A stretch of DNA of 64,000 nt from Brugia malayi. Lineage: Eukaryota; Nematoda; Chromadorea; Rhabditida; Onchocercidae. The translations under genes and the position numbers were made by a program. Below the pieces are notes generated by a model. The model did no database searches and was not told the DNA's origin. It worked only from the letters and a program-made list of their open reading frames with translations. Location: NCBI RefSeq assembly GCF_000002995.4, contig NW_025062478.1, positions 248,001-312,000 of the forward strand, in the 5' to 3' direction. Below, in pieces: positions 52,642 to 64,000 of this stretch (the stretch's first letter is position 1; the number at the start of each line of letters is the position of its first letter).

Positions 52642-53908
52642 TCATAACAGATGGAAACCTAACACTGAGTTATATCATAAATGTATACCTGAAATAAGTA
52701 AAATCATTACCTTCCGTGCATTTTATAGGCGTACGTAGCTATCACACGTCAATAAGTCTATAAAGCTCGTCCAATCTTCACTGTAACGCAGTTACTAGAA
52801 CGCATGCTTAATATGCTAAAGAATGCATTATCGAAAGAACTAAGCAAACAGACGTAAGTTTCACGAATTACTTGATGGAATCCACGCAAGTGAATTACCT
52901 CGTTCTAGATGACAAGTTGTATCCCTCGTCTCCTTAGGTCTATTTACGTGTGCTAATAAACATGTAATATAAACCACCAGCACTTTAATCCTATCATTTA
53001 ATTTCATATGCAAAAAAGCAAGTTTTCCGTTGCATGCTCAGAGAGAGAGGGAGAGGGAGAGAGAGAGGGAAAGAGAGGGAGAGACAGAGGGGAGAGAGAG
53101 AGAACGAACAGAGAAGCACTCTAACAATCCTTTCCTTGCAATCACTGCCACACGATATTTCATCATTCTTCAACATCTCATGATCACCGCATTCCATATA
53201 TATTAATGTCTCCTTCCTTCCTATCATTACTGACTTCCTACAATAATCTCTGCTTACTCTATCACCTCCTTCTATCATCATTAAAACACTATTTCATAAA
53301 AATCTGCCTAGACTACTCGCAGCCTCTCTCATCGTCTGAATGACTTACAGCAAGGCAAGATTGCGTCTCTCATGCGTGCAACGCATTAGCGAAATGGGAC
53401 GTCGCTAGGATGTCGCTAGGATGTCGCTGGCTGAGTTCGGTGTCGCATTCAATACAGTGACAACCACTTCATGTTATGGACACTTGCATTTAACACGTAA
53501 CTGATATGATGTGACGACGTGCAATAAATACAACTGTAACGTGAAATGCGAGGTAATCCACGTCATCTCGCACATACTGTTGAGATCATCACTTATCATC
53601 GATTAACAGTGCTATCTCAAATGCATCTGGCAGAGTGCTGTCAACTCATTGGAAGTGTGACTGATGCAAACTTTCATCCCTGTCATTTTTATTGCCCAAA
53701 TATTCGGGGAAGTCGGATAACGAGGAATGTTGGGCATCTCACTAAGGATTGGGCTACTCCCAGGCATCTCCGAGGGTTGGGCTACTCCCAGGCATCTCCG
53801 AGAATACTAACTGAGAGAGGGATGAACAGCCCTCGGTTGCATTAGTCAAAAGACTATTTCACTGCCAACTATTCGATATAAATTGCTCAGTGAGCCATTG
53901 ACACGGAA
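52642..53908. other. Intergenic upstream of the capping-enzyme gene
   Basis: Contains the capping-enzyme promoter region, a GA-rich tract at 53039-53103, an 11-bp triplicate (GTCGCTAGGAT) at 53401-53430 and a 28-bp direct duplication (TTGGGCTACTCCCAGGCATC...) at 53749-53803. Composition is more GC-rich than the average of the window. No gene found. Confidence 0.5.
53749..53803. repeat. 28-bp tandem duplication
   Basis: TTGGGCTACTCCCAGGCATC followed by TCCGAG occurs twice at a 28-base spacing, and a partial GGGCATCTCACTAAGGATT copy precedes it. Confidence 0.8.
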
Positions 53909-53992
53909 GTCCGTCTGGCCGAGTGGTCTAAGGCGTTGCGTTCAGGTCGCAATCTACTCCGGTAGGCGCAGGTTCGAATCCTGCGGCGGACA
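53909..53992 (+). tRNA. tRNA-Leu (anticodon CAG)
   Basis: An 84-base class II tRNA. The acceptor stem GTCCGTC pairs with GGCGGAC with one G-U. The D arm begins TGGCCGAGTGGTC (A box). The anticodon stem TTGCG/CGCAA encloses loop TTCAGGT, giving CAG at 53943-53945. A long variable arm (CTACTCCGGTAG region) is followed by T arm GCAGGTTCGAATCCTGC (B box). The long variable arm and CAG identify leucine. No intron. Confidence 0.96.
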
Positions 53993-54580
53993 GCTTAATA
54001 TTCCGAGTGTTCTTTGCACTCTGTGTGCTCGGTTTTGTATCGAACACATTGTTAAAAGGGGAAAAGCACCTGCTTTTCTGTCTTGGCACTCCAATTTCAA
54101 AAGAACTGAGTGGTTCGTACTGCACGTCATCATATTGTCACATTCATGCGACAGGTAGATTGACAGGTAGATTGTTTATCTGAGAGTGACAAAGAGATGA
54201 AAAGGCGAGCGAATTAGGTAGAAGAGAAGGAGTGATAAGAAATGGATGAATGATTGTTATCAGTGCAATGTATCCAACCATTCTATCAAATATTTGAATC
54301 ATTATTTGGAGTGCTATTTACTTTAGCTTACTTACCTGTACTGAAGAAAATAAAATTGTAGCATTAACTTGAAGTTAAAAAAAAAGGAATTCATTTAATT
54401 CAGTTAATTTGAATTTCTAGAAGAAATCTATCCCAGAGTTCTCTTCCCGGCAAATTTTGATAAATTATTTGGATGCTATCGATATTTTCAATTGGTAAAA
54501 AAAAAAAGCAAAATTAACTGTAATCTGCAAAATTTAAAAATTTTAAAAGTTATAAAATCTGCACTGCAATTATAGCAGCG

Positions 54581-54622
54581 TCAATTTGAAATCATTCTGT
54601 ATGAGGAATGATTTCAAATTGA
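54581..54622. repeat. Perfect 17-bp hairpin
   Basis: TCAATTTGAAATCATTC (54581-54597) pairs completely with 54606-54622 across an 8-base loop. A pre-microRNA or an inverted-repeat element end is possible. Confidence 0.8.
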
Positions 54623-54980
54623 TTGAAAAAGAGATGAAAGAGGTATGAGAGAAGGATTTCTTCACAGCGACAGCAGCACATTTCGCTAGGCGGAAAAGGA
54701 GAACGGGTTCCTGTGCGAGCGACATCGAGGCATTTGCGCATTTCATTCTTGAACATTGTCGCATTCCTCACCAATATATACCACTTTTTTGTTGACAATT
54801 TGATATTTTATTCTGGTCAGAAAATTCTTTACACGTTGAAAATATGGTAAAAGTAACGTTTGTCTTGAATTGAGGATTTGTGAGTTAATTTGCGCTACTC
54901 GCTACTCATCTTTAAATATTATCATTACTGTTACAAGAGATATCTGTATACTTCGAAATGAAATTTGAAACTTTTAATGC

Positions 54981-55031
54981 CCAAATCAGGCCTAGGACTT
55001 CTGATATCCAAATCAAGCCTAGGACCTCTAG
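54981..55031. repeat. 27-bp tandem duplication
   Basis: CCAAATCAGGCCTAGGACTT and CCAAATCAAGCCTAGGACCT are spaced 27 bases apart about 110 bases upstream of the MESH1-type start codon. Confidence 0.75.
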
Positions 55032-55140
55032 GATCGATCGAGTCGTAAATCCAAGTTGAAAATAAACGTTGCATTGGTCTTCCATATGTATCATGTCTAA
55101 TTATTTATGCTAATTAGTAGTGTTTCATCTGTGATCGAAA

Positions 55141-56484
55141 ATGGCAGAAAGCGGTGATCGAGACGAAAAGCATAGTACCCCTCCCCCTCCTCCTCCTCCT
55201 CCTTCCTACAAATCGATATATCCGGAAATGCCGGAAAAGGTATCCGATAAGCTTGATAAGATTAATGGCAAACCGGAAATCAGCCGTGTATTTGGCAGTG
55301 ACATATCACTCATTATCAAGGCTGCAGATTTAGCTGCACGACGTCATCGTCAACAACGTAGAAAAGATGCCATGCAAACGCCATACGTGAACCATCCTAT
55401 CGGTAAGTGATCTATCTTTACGTGCTCTTAAGGTTTTATTATTACTTTTCATTTTGTCTTTGAGATTATTTATCGTAAGATGCACATTTACCAATCGTTG
55501 ATTGATTTTTTAATTTCCATTTATTTTATTGATTTAATTAAACTTCCGAAATATTTTCCACTGCTATACTACTATGTCACAGGTGTCGCCTACATCTTGA
55601 CAAATGAAGGACAAATAACAGATACGGCAACAATCATTGCTGCTATTCTGCATGATATTGTTGAGGACACAAAAACAAGTGATGAAGAAATCCGAGAAAT
55701 GTTTGGCGATGAGGTAGTACTCGGAGCTGTTTGAAAATGAATATTTCTTGAAATGTTTCTTTCTTTTTTCTTTTTTTTTTCAATTAGTTTTAGAAAAAAT
55801 GAATGAAAGTATTTACGTGAATTTATATGCAAAAATATCTAGAAAATGTTTTTTTTTTTGTAAAAAAAATTTTTATAATTTAAAAAAAAAATGCTTAAAA
55901 TCCCAATTAGACAAAAGTTACGTCAATTTAATTCTTTCTCCATTAAGGTAGCAGATATCGTTAAAGAATGCACAGTGATTAAAAGTATGAAACGTGAAGC
56001 AAGAATAAAATCTGAACTGGAAAAGGCACCAAAACTGTCACATAAAGTAAGTTTAAATTCTTCGAAATGATTTTGTTTCCTCAATTGCAAATGCTACAAA
56101 CGCTTTAAGAGAGAATAATATCAATGGAGGTGTAAGGTTGAGAAAGATGTGACTTAGATTTCGTACTTTTCCTCTCTCAATCTGTTATCTTCCAATTATC
56201 ACTCCTGATTTATGTTCAATGGACTGATAACTTTGATAACACTCAGATGCCAATCACTCGTTGACCTTTATCAGCAGAAGAGACTATTTCAGGCAAAACT
56301 TGTACAGTTGGCTGATAAACTGTATAACGTCCGTGACATCGAGCGTTGCGTACCACTCGGCTGGACAAAGCAGCAAGTGAAAGAGTATATTTTATTTGCG
56401 AAAGATTTGTTATCAATTATCAGAGGAATACATGGTCCATTGGAAATAGCTTTGGATGATATTATCAACAAAAATATCAAATGA
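55141..56484 (+). CDS. MESH1-type metazoan SpoT homologue (HDDC3), (p)ppGpp/NADPH hydrolase
   Basis: Four exons, 55141-55402, 55583-55713, 55948-56046 and 56293-56484, join in phase to 227 residues. The HD-domain metal site is complete: ARRHRQQRRKD (H69), TPYVNHPIGVA (H85), ILHDIVEDT (H111, D112, E115, D116) and KLVQLADKLYNVRD with the conserved D. Only the hydrolase half of RelA/SpoT is present, with no synthetase, as in animal MESH1. Family members remove the 3'-pyrophosphate of ppGpp and act on NADPH in the cytosol. Compared with the usual ~180 residues, this one has an N-terminal extension of ~45 residues containing eight consecutive prolines, which is not part of the fold and could bind SH3, WW or profilin. 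If translation began at M30 (in YPEM) the protein would be nearer family size. Exon 2 has an unusual GTAGTA donor. Confidence 0.94.
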
Positions 56485-57483
56485 CTCACATATATTTAAT
56501 TTTCGCACTTCATACAATTGTATTAGACGTATTAGACGCAATTTGTGCAACATTATTCATTCAATGTTAATAAACACTGATAAAATTATCATTTTGATCA
56601 TTTGGAGAGCCAATTTTGATAAATTTCCCAATAGTTTATTATGCTCTCAGATTTGATTCACATAGTTATTAGGTGATATCCGGCATATCTTATTCCATCA
56701 GGTTGGAAAATGGTACCGGTACGGAATTGAAATTCAATTCGGTTATAAACTTACCTTCTTGAAATTGTTCATTTCAACAAATTTCTGATATTGTTGATAT
56801 TATGGGACAGAAATAGCAGACAATCACTTCATTAAATCCAAACAACAAAAAATGTCGACCATATGACATAATTATGCGACAGGTATCGTTGTTATTCTTT
56901 GTTTGAAATTAAACTTCAAATTATTTATCACTTAGCACCTTAGCATTAATAGTGCAATTTTCAAGGTTAAAATAGATGTTAAATTGTACTGATAGCACTT
57001 TCAGGCGCTGTATGTATTTATTCGTTTGTGTTGTAGACGAATGATCATTACAAGACGATTGGACAGCTCTGATAATTCCGCCAGACTTTATGAATTATAA
57101 TTACAAATAGGAAAAGGTTGAAAAAATTTTTCGATATTCGATCCTAAAATGTGCAATAATATATTAATGAAAATGAACGATCAATTTACTTAGATATTTG
57201 TCTGATATTTTTGGTAATGTCAATAAACAATGCTGAAAATATTAGATAAATTTGTTATATTTCATTTAATTTTTCAATCTGAAACATTTGACATGAAAGA
57301 TTATTTCATTTCAAATGTGTGAGATACTATTTGATTCTCAAATTGATTTTGAAATTATAAATTAATTTCTTTTTCATCTTTTTCATCTTAAAAATAGTTA
57401 TTTGACACTAAAATTTACTATTTTATCATCGGAAAGTTGCAATTTAATTCATTCCGTGAAAAGTACTTACACAAAAGTTAAAC
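56485..57483. other. Intergenic between convergent genes
   Basis: About 1 kb of AT-rich 3' flank between the MESH1-type gene and the hemopexin matrixin. AATAAA-like signals are present. No exon seen. Confidence 0.6.
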
Positions 57484-58092
57484 TTAGCAATGAAGAAATG
57501 TCTTTAATGGCATCGCTCTTCCAATTACTCTTTTTTCTTTGATGTCATATTTGTAAACTTTGTTGTCACCAAACAACAGCACTCTCATTCGCCGGATAAG
57601 TACACCGGAAAAGTTCACAGTTTCAATTAAGACAACTAACAAATTACTTACTGAATTGCTAATTATACGTATCAAAAAGTTTGTCACAGATTGAATTGTA
57701 TTACCTCGAATTGGTTCTGCCGGAAAGTTATCGAAATAATTTATCACTTCATTTTGTAATGTGACACGATTCCAGTTCTCGTCATATGTCGCAAAATGAT
57801 TACCCTCAAATGAAAGTAAGCAGATCATTCTCGTATCATTTTCAGATCATTCTCGTATCATTTTCAGATCATTCTCGTATCATTTTCAGATTATTCTCGT
57901 ATCATTTTCAGATCATTCTCGTATCATTTTCAGATCATTCTCGTATCATAATTTAGATTTTATTGAAATTAGAATAGATGTAATCGATGCTATAATGCAA
58001 CTTGAAAATGATTTGTGATAAAAGAATGAAAATAATATAATTTGACTTATTTCACATTTCTTAAGACAATAACAAATTCATATTCTCTTCTC

Positions 58093-58128
<36 letters not shown>

Positions 58129-61100
58129 TTGCATAATTTCTTCAATAAATTAAATGTTAATTTAATTTAAATTAACATTTAATTTATCGAAGTTCCTTAG
58201 CTGAAAAGTCAAATATTTCATTTAAAATTTTCTTCTAAGAAAAAAAAAAAAACAGAAATAAAAATAAATTTAATTAAAAGATTTATACTCTTACATTAAT
58301 TAAAATCTGTGATCCTTCATGCCATAAAAATGCGCCCATTGGTTTGAAATTTAAAGCAGTTGGCAATTTCTTCGGATAATTTGGTTGTAATACAAATTTC
58401 TTTGTACTTTTTTCAAGATTATATACAAAAACCTGCGGAAGACATTTTTTGCTGCTCCATAAAAATTTTTCATTTATAATCAAAATTAGGAAATAATTTG
58501 ATTATAGTATAAACAGGTAAATGAAAGGTAATTAAAATTAGAAAATGTTATTTGCATCCTTTCATCTAATCTTTGATCTTACATTAAAGTTTGATTGAAA
58601 TAAGAAAGAAATGAATGTTCATTGTTGAAAATGAACATAATATTAACAATTTAGTTATCATCTAATCACTTGAAATCAAAATTAAAATCAACAAAGTTAC
58701 TTGGATTTTCAATCTTTGAAATTCAACAAAGGATAATCAAATATTCTAAAGTATTATTACATTTCAAACACTGGAAATGAGATGATTTTATATAAGCTAA
58801 ATAAATTGATATTAATGTTAGCTCTAACTATTACTAACTATAAATCTTAATTAAAACTTCAACTAAATTAATTTGATTTGTGCAAAAAAGCATTATGCAA
58901 AATTTAATTCAAACATGAATATACCATTTTTCCGTGAAATAGAAGCGTCTTATCCGTACGTGAATTCGATAATGCGCCTTGAACGAACGGAGGTCCATTT
59001 GGGAAGAGATTCTTCAACAAATATTCTTTTTTAACGCCTGAACGATCAAATTCATATACTTTGTTACCGCTGAACAAATAATTTGAACCATCCGCTGAAA
59101 TGAATTGTGCATTGTCAATGTTATCTTCTCGTGATATGATATTATCATGGTGATAAGATCATGCAATTATTGAATGATCTCCTCTACTGATAACATCATT
59201 TATCACTTTATATCGCACATTGCGAATACTATCAATCAATCATCCTATGAAGGTAAGGCTTACTTGTAATGATACCATCAACTTCATCCGGACAGTTGAT
59301 ATCTATTTTCTTATCACTGTTGAAATCATTGTCATCATTCGATGAATCAGTTCCAAAATTAGAACCATACTCTGAATTACTACCAGTATCAGCATTAGAT
59401 CATCTAAAAGATCTTCAGTATGATTTTAAAATATATAATTAGTGATTATAGTGATAAGTGATAATAGTGTGACAATCCTTACAGAAAAAAACGAACGATA
59501 TGTATAGAAAAGAAAACATTTATGTTTATAAAAAAAATCAAAATATTTCATGAAAAGATCTCGTTTTTTCGATCTTTGTTTATAAATGATACTTGTTGTC
59601 GTCGTGTTGTTGTTGTTGTTGTTGTTATTGTTGTTGTTATTGTTGTTGTTGTTGTTTGACCTCTTTGATTTGTTTCTTTATCATTTATTCCTGAAAATGA
59701 GACAATCAGTTAGTTATTGATTGTCAATCAGTTTATAACATTTAATTTATGCTATAATTATAGTTAAATTATTATTTCTTTTCTCCACGATTTAGTAATA
59801 ATTTTTGTTCGAAGCAAAATAATTTTTTCACAATTTCAGAAATAAAATTTATTTGATCTGAGTTATTTCACTATAAAATAAATAAATTACCATAAAGATA
59901 CTGTATGTTTCTAACATCTGATGCAGACAATTTGGGTGTGATGTAATTTCCACGATTGTCAACTGTGTCGCGATAGAATGGTAGCATAATGGAATCAGAA
60001 TCTGCAGAATGCTCGAGACCTAGCACATGTCCAATTTCATGGATTGCTACTTGTAGTACATCCGTAGTATCATATCTAAAGTAAAAGTTAAGAATAACTT
60101 TAAGTTTACATAGTAACTGATAAGTTAACTTATCTTGAACAAATCTATCATATCATCTTTCATTCATTGATTTAATCTCTATTAACAAAAAAATCAAATT
60201 TTTAATATTTCAAATTTATTTGCTGAAAAATTTTTTTCAATTTCACATAACAATTACAAGTAATGAAAGGAAAAGAAAAGAAAATTTAATTAATTACAGT
60301 AATTCTTATAGGCTAATTATTAAAAGAGAATTTTTTATTAGCTCAGCTACTTTTGATCATTACAATTTGCATCTATTTTTAACCATTTCAATTATTGTAT
60401 TTAATCTATTCACCTGCTAAACCACTGCTAATTAATTAGTTAATTAATTAATTAAATGAATATGCTCTTCAATTCACTTTAGAAATATATTTTAACACTT
60501 TGCATCTTCAACTAAAATCAATGAATCAAGCAACTGAATATTTGGAAATTATTAGTGTACACCTTGAAATGGCATCTGAATTCATATACACCCATTTCTC
60601 GTCTGAATCAAAATGAAGAATACCGGAAGATGGCAGTGTCGCATGTGCTAGTATACCACCTGCAAAGATAATTTCAGGTTTCTTTTTTTGGATCATTTTT
60701 TTTCGTATTCAGAATTTAGCTACAAAGGGACGTATTAGGTATATTAGCATTTGACACTTTATTGGCATTCATTGATTTTTACGATAGACTTGCAATTAGC
60801 ATTCCTTGAAGATTGCTTTCAACTGGAAAATTGATTGAATACGAAATTTCAACTTCATTAAATTTCAGAAATGCAAAAAATTCTATTTCTCTTTTGAAAA
60901 ATTAAACTTTGACCTTCTCCATCAAAAGGCCATGGGTCATTGTGCATACGTCTTGCAAACGCAATTGTTATGTCAGCCTTTTCGGATATTTCATTTAACG
61001 TTATACGTGTCACGGCTGACCACGTATCAAACGCCTTTTTGAGTGCATCTCTGAAAATTCTATTTCTTTAATTTAATGCAAAGTTAATTTCATATTTTAA

Positions 61101-62223
61101 AGAAAATCAGAAAATGTGAATTGAATAAAAACTTAATAAATATTAGTAAGTAAAGTGTGATTGATTCTTTAATTCCTAATCATAACATTTCTCATTCCAA
61201 CAAATTAGTAATACCTCACTTCACTCTCAGATAGTTCGCTTGTTAATGATTCGATTGAATAGGTTAGATCACTCTTCTCCCATTTATACTTACCTGTAAA
61301 ATTTATATAAATCTGTCATTGATTAAAATTTCCCTTTGTAATGAAACAACGAAGTGATCTGATCACAAAAATCGATAATCATAAATTTCAATTTCAAAAA
61401 TGGTTGATAGACCTTTTTGTCGTAATGCTATGACATCTGGGCGACCACAGCGCTTTTGCTGCATTTTCTCCATAGTTGCTGCATCTAATTTGCCGGTTGG
61501 TTTTAAACCCGCAAATTTTTGAAATTTTCTGAATTGAAATTTAGTTGACTTAAATTTAATTTAATTTTTTAGACAGAAGATTTTAGTTGTGAATTATTTT
61601 CATTTCAAGAAAGAAAATAACACAAAAAAAAAAGAAATTTGTTACTTAAGTGCATCGCTAATAGTTACTGAATTGTGCCGTAAAATGACTTCGCTGGATG
61701 GTACATTCGGCAGAGTTAGTGAGATAATCTCTTTCATATATCCGTAATTGCTAAGATATTGCTACAAATTCATTATAATTAAGAAAAATTTCAATATTTT
61801 TTATACAAAATTTCTGTCCTTTAAAAGAAAAAATGAAAAAGTAATGCAAAGTTTTTTAAAAGTCAATTTTAAAGTTCAAAACTTTCGAGAATAATATCTA
61901 AGAGAGCAAAACTCTCTCTCCCTCTCTCTCTCTCTTTCTGAGCAAGAAAAAAAAGAAGCTCTAAGCATCCTTAAAAATAAATTACTTTCTATAGAATATT
62001 AGGATGAACAAATTTGCATATTTTTGGTATTTTGGTATGAGTAAAACCTGAAATTAGCAATGCTGAGGTACCAAATAATATTAATAAAATTGTCTTTAAT
62101 GGCTGTAATTAATTAACTAACAGCGGCTTTTTCCACGGATATTTCATTGATTTGTTTCGTAGATACGTCACAAAACGTGAAAAGTGAAACTGATGAGAGA
62201 AATATCAAAATTATTGGTAACAT
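57484..62223 (-). CDS. Secreted matrixin metalloproteinase with cysteine switch and hemopexin-like domain
   Basis: Twelve exons in phase: 62223-62122, 61761-61646, 61528-61413, 61293-61215, 61050-60914, 60659-60563, 60075-59891, 59690-59593, 59369-59264, 59094-58925, 58432-58295 and 57804-57484, ~554 residues. Order: signal peptide ([16 protein letters not shown]), propeptide with canonical cysteine switch RCGRPDV (C100), catalytic domain with [19 protein letters not shown], zinc site [12 protein letters not shown] (H228, H232, H238, E229) and Met-turn SIMLPFY. A Thr-rich hinge encoded by ACA repeats, an acidic Asn/Ser linker and a hemopexin-like region follow ([44 protein letters not shown]). 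This is a classical MMP layout: a latent protease activated by propeptide removal, acting on extracellular matrix. No anchor is seen. The last exon reads through ~25 unusual hydrophobic residues that may hide an intron. The acceptor at 59369 (CAGAG|) was chosen from phase. Confidence 0.9.
57824..57950. repeat. 22-bp tandem repeat in a matrixin intron
   Basis: Six near-identical copies of ATCATTCTCGTATCATTTTC plus AG, the last truncated, one with a C-to-T change. The array starts only ~20 bases from the acceptor of the last matrixin exon (at 57804). Confidence 0.95.
58145..58187. repeat. 43-base perfect palindrome in a matrixin intron
   Basis: ATAAATTAAATGTTAATTT at 58145-58163 mirrors 58169-58187 with a self-complementary centre, so the whole 43 bases can form one hairpin. 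It is pure A/T apart from one G and one C, and lies just downstream (plus strand) of a (CT)n tract at 58095-58126. Confidence 0.85.
59593..59690 (-). repeat. Coding trinucleotide (ACA/ATA) repeat
   Basis: This matrixin exon consists largely of ACA codons with two ATA interruptions, giving about fifteen Thr and two Ile in the hinge between catalytic and hemopexin domains. Such Thr-rich hinges are often O-glycosylated. Length polymorphism is likely. Confidence 0.75.
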
Positions 62224-63234
62224 TTTGAAAAGCGATCAAATTTCTGGAAGAAAAAGTGAAATTGATTTTTGAAAAATATATTTATTATAATTCTGACAGA
62301 TGGAAAAATGGAATTTTCACCAAATTAAAAAAGTGTGAGCGTTTTGTATTTGCGACAAATACAAGAATTTATCATTTTGACGTAAATAATTTTCCGTAAA
62401 CTTTGTTATATTCCATTAAGCAATAAAATGAAAACATCCATATTTAGCTGAAAAAGTTATTTGTTTTTTCCGTTTTCTGCAAACTTTACGCATTTCGAAG
62501 TTATATTTTCAATAAATTTGGATGATTATTTGACTGATTAATCATCGAAGTAATTACCTATGTAATAAAAGAAAAAAAATAGAACATTTGGCACAGAAGA
62601 ACTTAGGACTGCAAAATCCTTTGTAATCGTTTCTTCTCTCTCTGTGTGTGTCAGTGTAAAGTATTGATGGTTAAGTACTGGTGCTAACCAATAAGTAAAG
62701 TGTAAAAAAGTTAAAGTAAACATAAGTTAAGTTAGTAATATTAAAATCTTAAGTAATACTTTAAAATAAACACTGCCACTAAGGAAAAGAAATAAATACT
62801 TGTTTACTTGATTTTGCCCATTTTAGAAGAATCATAATTCTTGGACGAATCGTAGTTTTGAATAAATTTCAAAAATTCCTTCCACAAAATTTGAAAATTC
62901 CTTTTCAACTTTAAATCAACTGACTAGTTATTTCTAAAAGTTACGAACTGAATAATATTTTGCATCATTTATACTAATTTGATGGTATATTAATCAGCAC
63001 ACTTCATGAGAGGCGCAAATATTCAGGCGCAGTTTTGCACATAATCGATCGAATGATTTCGCTGCATTTAAAAGAAAAATGTTAAATAAATGGTAAAGAA
63101 ATGATATTGAAAAAGTTTAAAAGTAGGAATGTAAAAGGGAAAAATGTCAAAAAATAATTGAATGTTATTTAATTACTTAATTTTTAACAAAGAATGATTA
63201 ATGCGCATTGGTCTGATCACATCACAGTAAGAAG
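62224..63234. other. Intergenic, promoter side of the matrixin gene
   Basis: AT-rich, no coding exon seen. A GAGAGAGTGTGTGTC-type tract (minus-strand view) lies near 62635-62655. Confidence 0.5.
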
Positions 63235-63381
63235 ATGAGTTCATCATTTAATAGGAATTCAAATGAAATTGTAAGTTCCAAATTTTTAGATTTAAATTTT
63301 CAATAATTCATTTTTTTAATGTAAACTTTAACATTTATAATCTCTAAGATTTAAAAGAAGATCAAACCACCAAAGGCAAAG
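63235..63381 (+). CDS. Possible 5' exons of a gene running past the window
   Basis: ATG at 63235 opens MSSSFNRNSNEI and ends at a strong GTAAGT donor (after 63270). A 24-base exon at 63358-63381 (KIKPPKAK) ends at GTATGT and joins in phase 0. No further exon is certain before 64000. The call rests only on splice signals. Confidence 0.25.
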
Positions 63382-64000
63382 GTATGTCATTACTATTTGT
63401 TAATATTACTTTCTTTTATCGATCATTTCTGATTGTCACCAAAAATTCGAATTTTAAATTAGCTAAACGAATTGTGAAATTCGAAATTATCAGAAATTCA
63501 TCGCATTATAATAAATATTGCAAAAAAAAGCAATGCACAAATACCTGTAAAAACCTTTTAAGAAGTTTTTAAAAAATTGTTTTGTGAATGAGTCATTGGA
63601 ATTTTGTGGAAAATGAGAGAAAAAAAATTAATGATCTATCTACTTGGTCTACACAAGGTCATTAATCGATCGATTGAACAAATTTAACTTTTTAACTAAA
63701 TGAAATTAAATTTTTTCTTTTTTACTTTTGTCACAAATTCCTACGAACCATTAAGCATTGCCTTCAGTCTCTGTACTACCCGTTAATTAATGTGATTTCG
63801 AATATTTAAATAATTATTTAAAAGATCAAAGAATGAAAAAGGAATACGACGACAATGTCAAAATTTTTTTTTCTTTTAAAAAATATATTTACAAATATCA
63901 ATTATTATAATGAAATATTTGCACAAAACGTGGCACAGCTAATGAATTAATAACTCATTTTCCTTTCTTGTTGTTTAAGTATTACTCTTTACTTACGTGT

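Larger units (their letters stand above)
53993..55140. other. Intergenic between tRNA and MESH1-type gene
   Basis: Holds a perfect 17-bp hairpin at 54581-54622 and a 27-bp tandem duplication at 54981-55031. Open minus-strand frames at 54570-54798 overlap the hairpin and show no domain. Confidence 0.55.

Noticed and set aside
53546..54158. Open frames overlapping the tRNA and the 28-bp duplication
   Set aside because: They are explained by the tRNA gene and the tandem duplication; no protein family is visible.

Overview
The window is AT-rich eukaryotic DNA (by eye about 70% A+T) with small exons, mostly short introns bounded by GT...(T)TTCAG, and many low-complexity tracts. The protein families point to a nematode: an MSP-domain protein, a worm-type tau-tubulin/casein-kinase-1-like kinase, a DMSR-type (myosuppressin-receptor-like) neuropeptide GPCR, matrixin metalloproteinases and a CEL-1-type fused mRNA-capping enzyme. 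Composition and gene style would fit a filarial or other spirurid nematode, but that is inference. All exon models were built by hand from splice signals, reading phase and family motifs. No transcript evidence was available.

Layout: (1) 174-2113 (+) MSP-domain/coiled-coil protein; (2) 2579-4047 (-) small signal-anchored charged protein; (3) 6227-9139 (-) TTBK/CK1-like kinase; (4) 11608-13867 (-) unrecognised N-glycosylated type I membrane protein; 15.1-16.9 kb, a more GC-rich island with two minisatellites; (5) 21197-23007 (+) a 161-residue SH2 protein with a C-terminal membrane segment; 23-34 kb, a gene-poor stretch with fold-back sequences, a second GC-richer island and a ~0.5-kb 21-bp satellite; (6) 34189-39137 (+) DMSR-like GPCR with an apparent one-base frameshift in its tail; (7) 40268-42475 (-) second unrecognised type I membrane protein; (8) 43298-46122 (-) short matrixin without hemopexin domain; (9) 48247-52641 (-) bifunctional mRNA-capping enzyme; tRNA-Leu(CAG) at 53909-53992; (10) 55141-56484 (+) MESH1-type (p)ppGpp/NADPH hydrolase; (11) 57484-62223 (-) full-length matrixin with cysteine switch, Thr-rich hinge and hemopexin-like domain; a possible gene start at 63235.

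The genes do not form an obvious pathway. The two matrixins are close paralogues: three internal exons have identical lengths and the splice phases match. They are separated by the unrelated capping-enzyme and MESH1 genes. The short copy has lost the hemopexin part and the canonical cysteine switch, and it uses an unusual GC splice donor. The items that look least described are the tail-anchored SH2 protein, the two orphan membrane proteins and the MSP/coiled-coil fusion.
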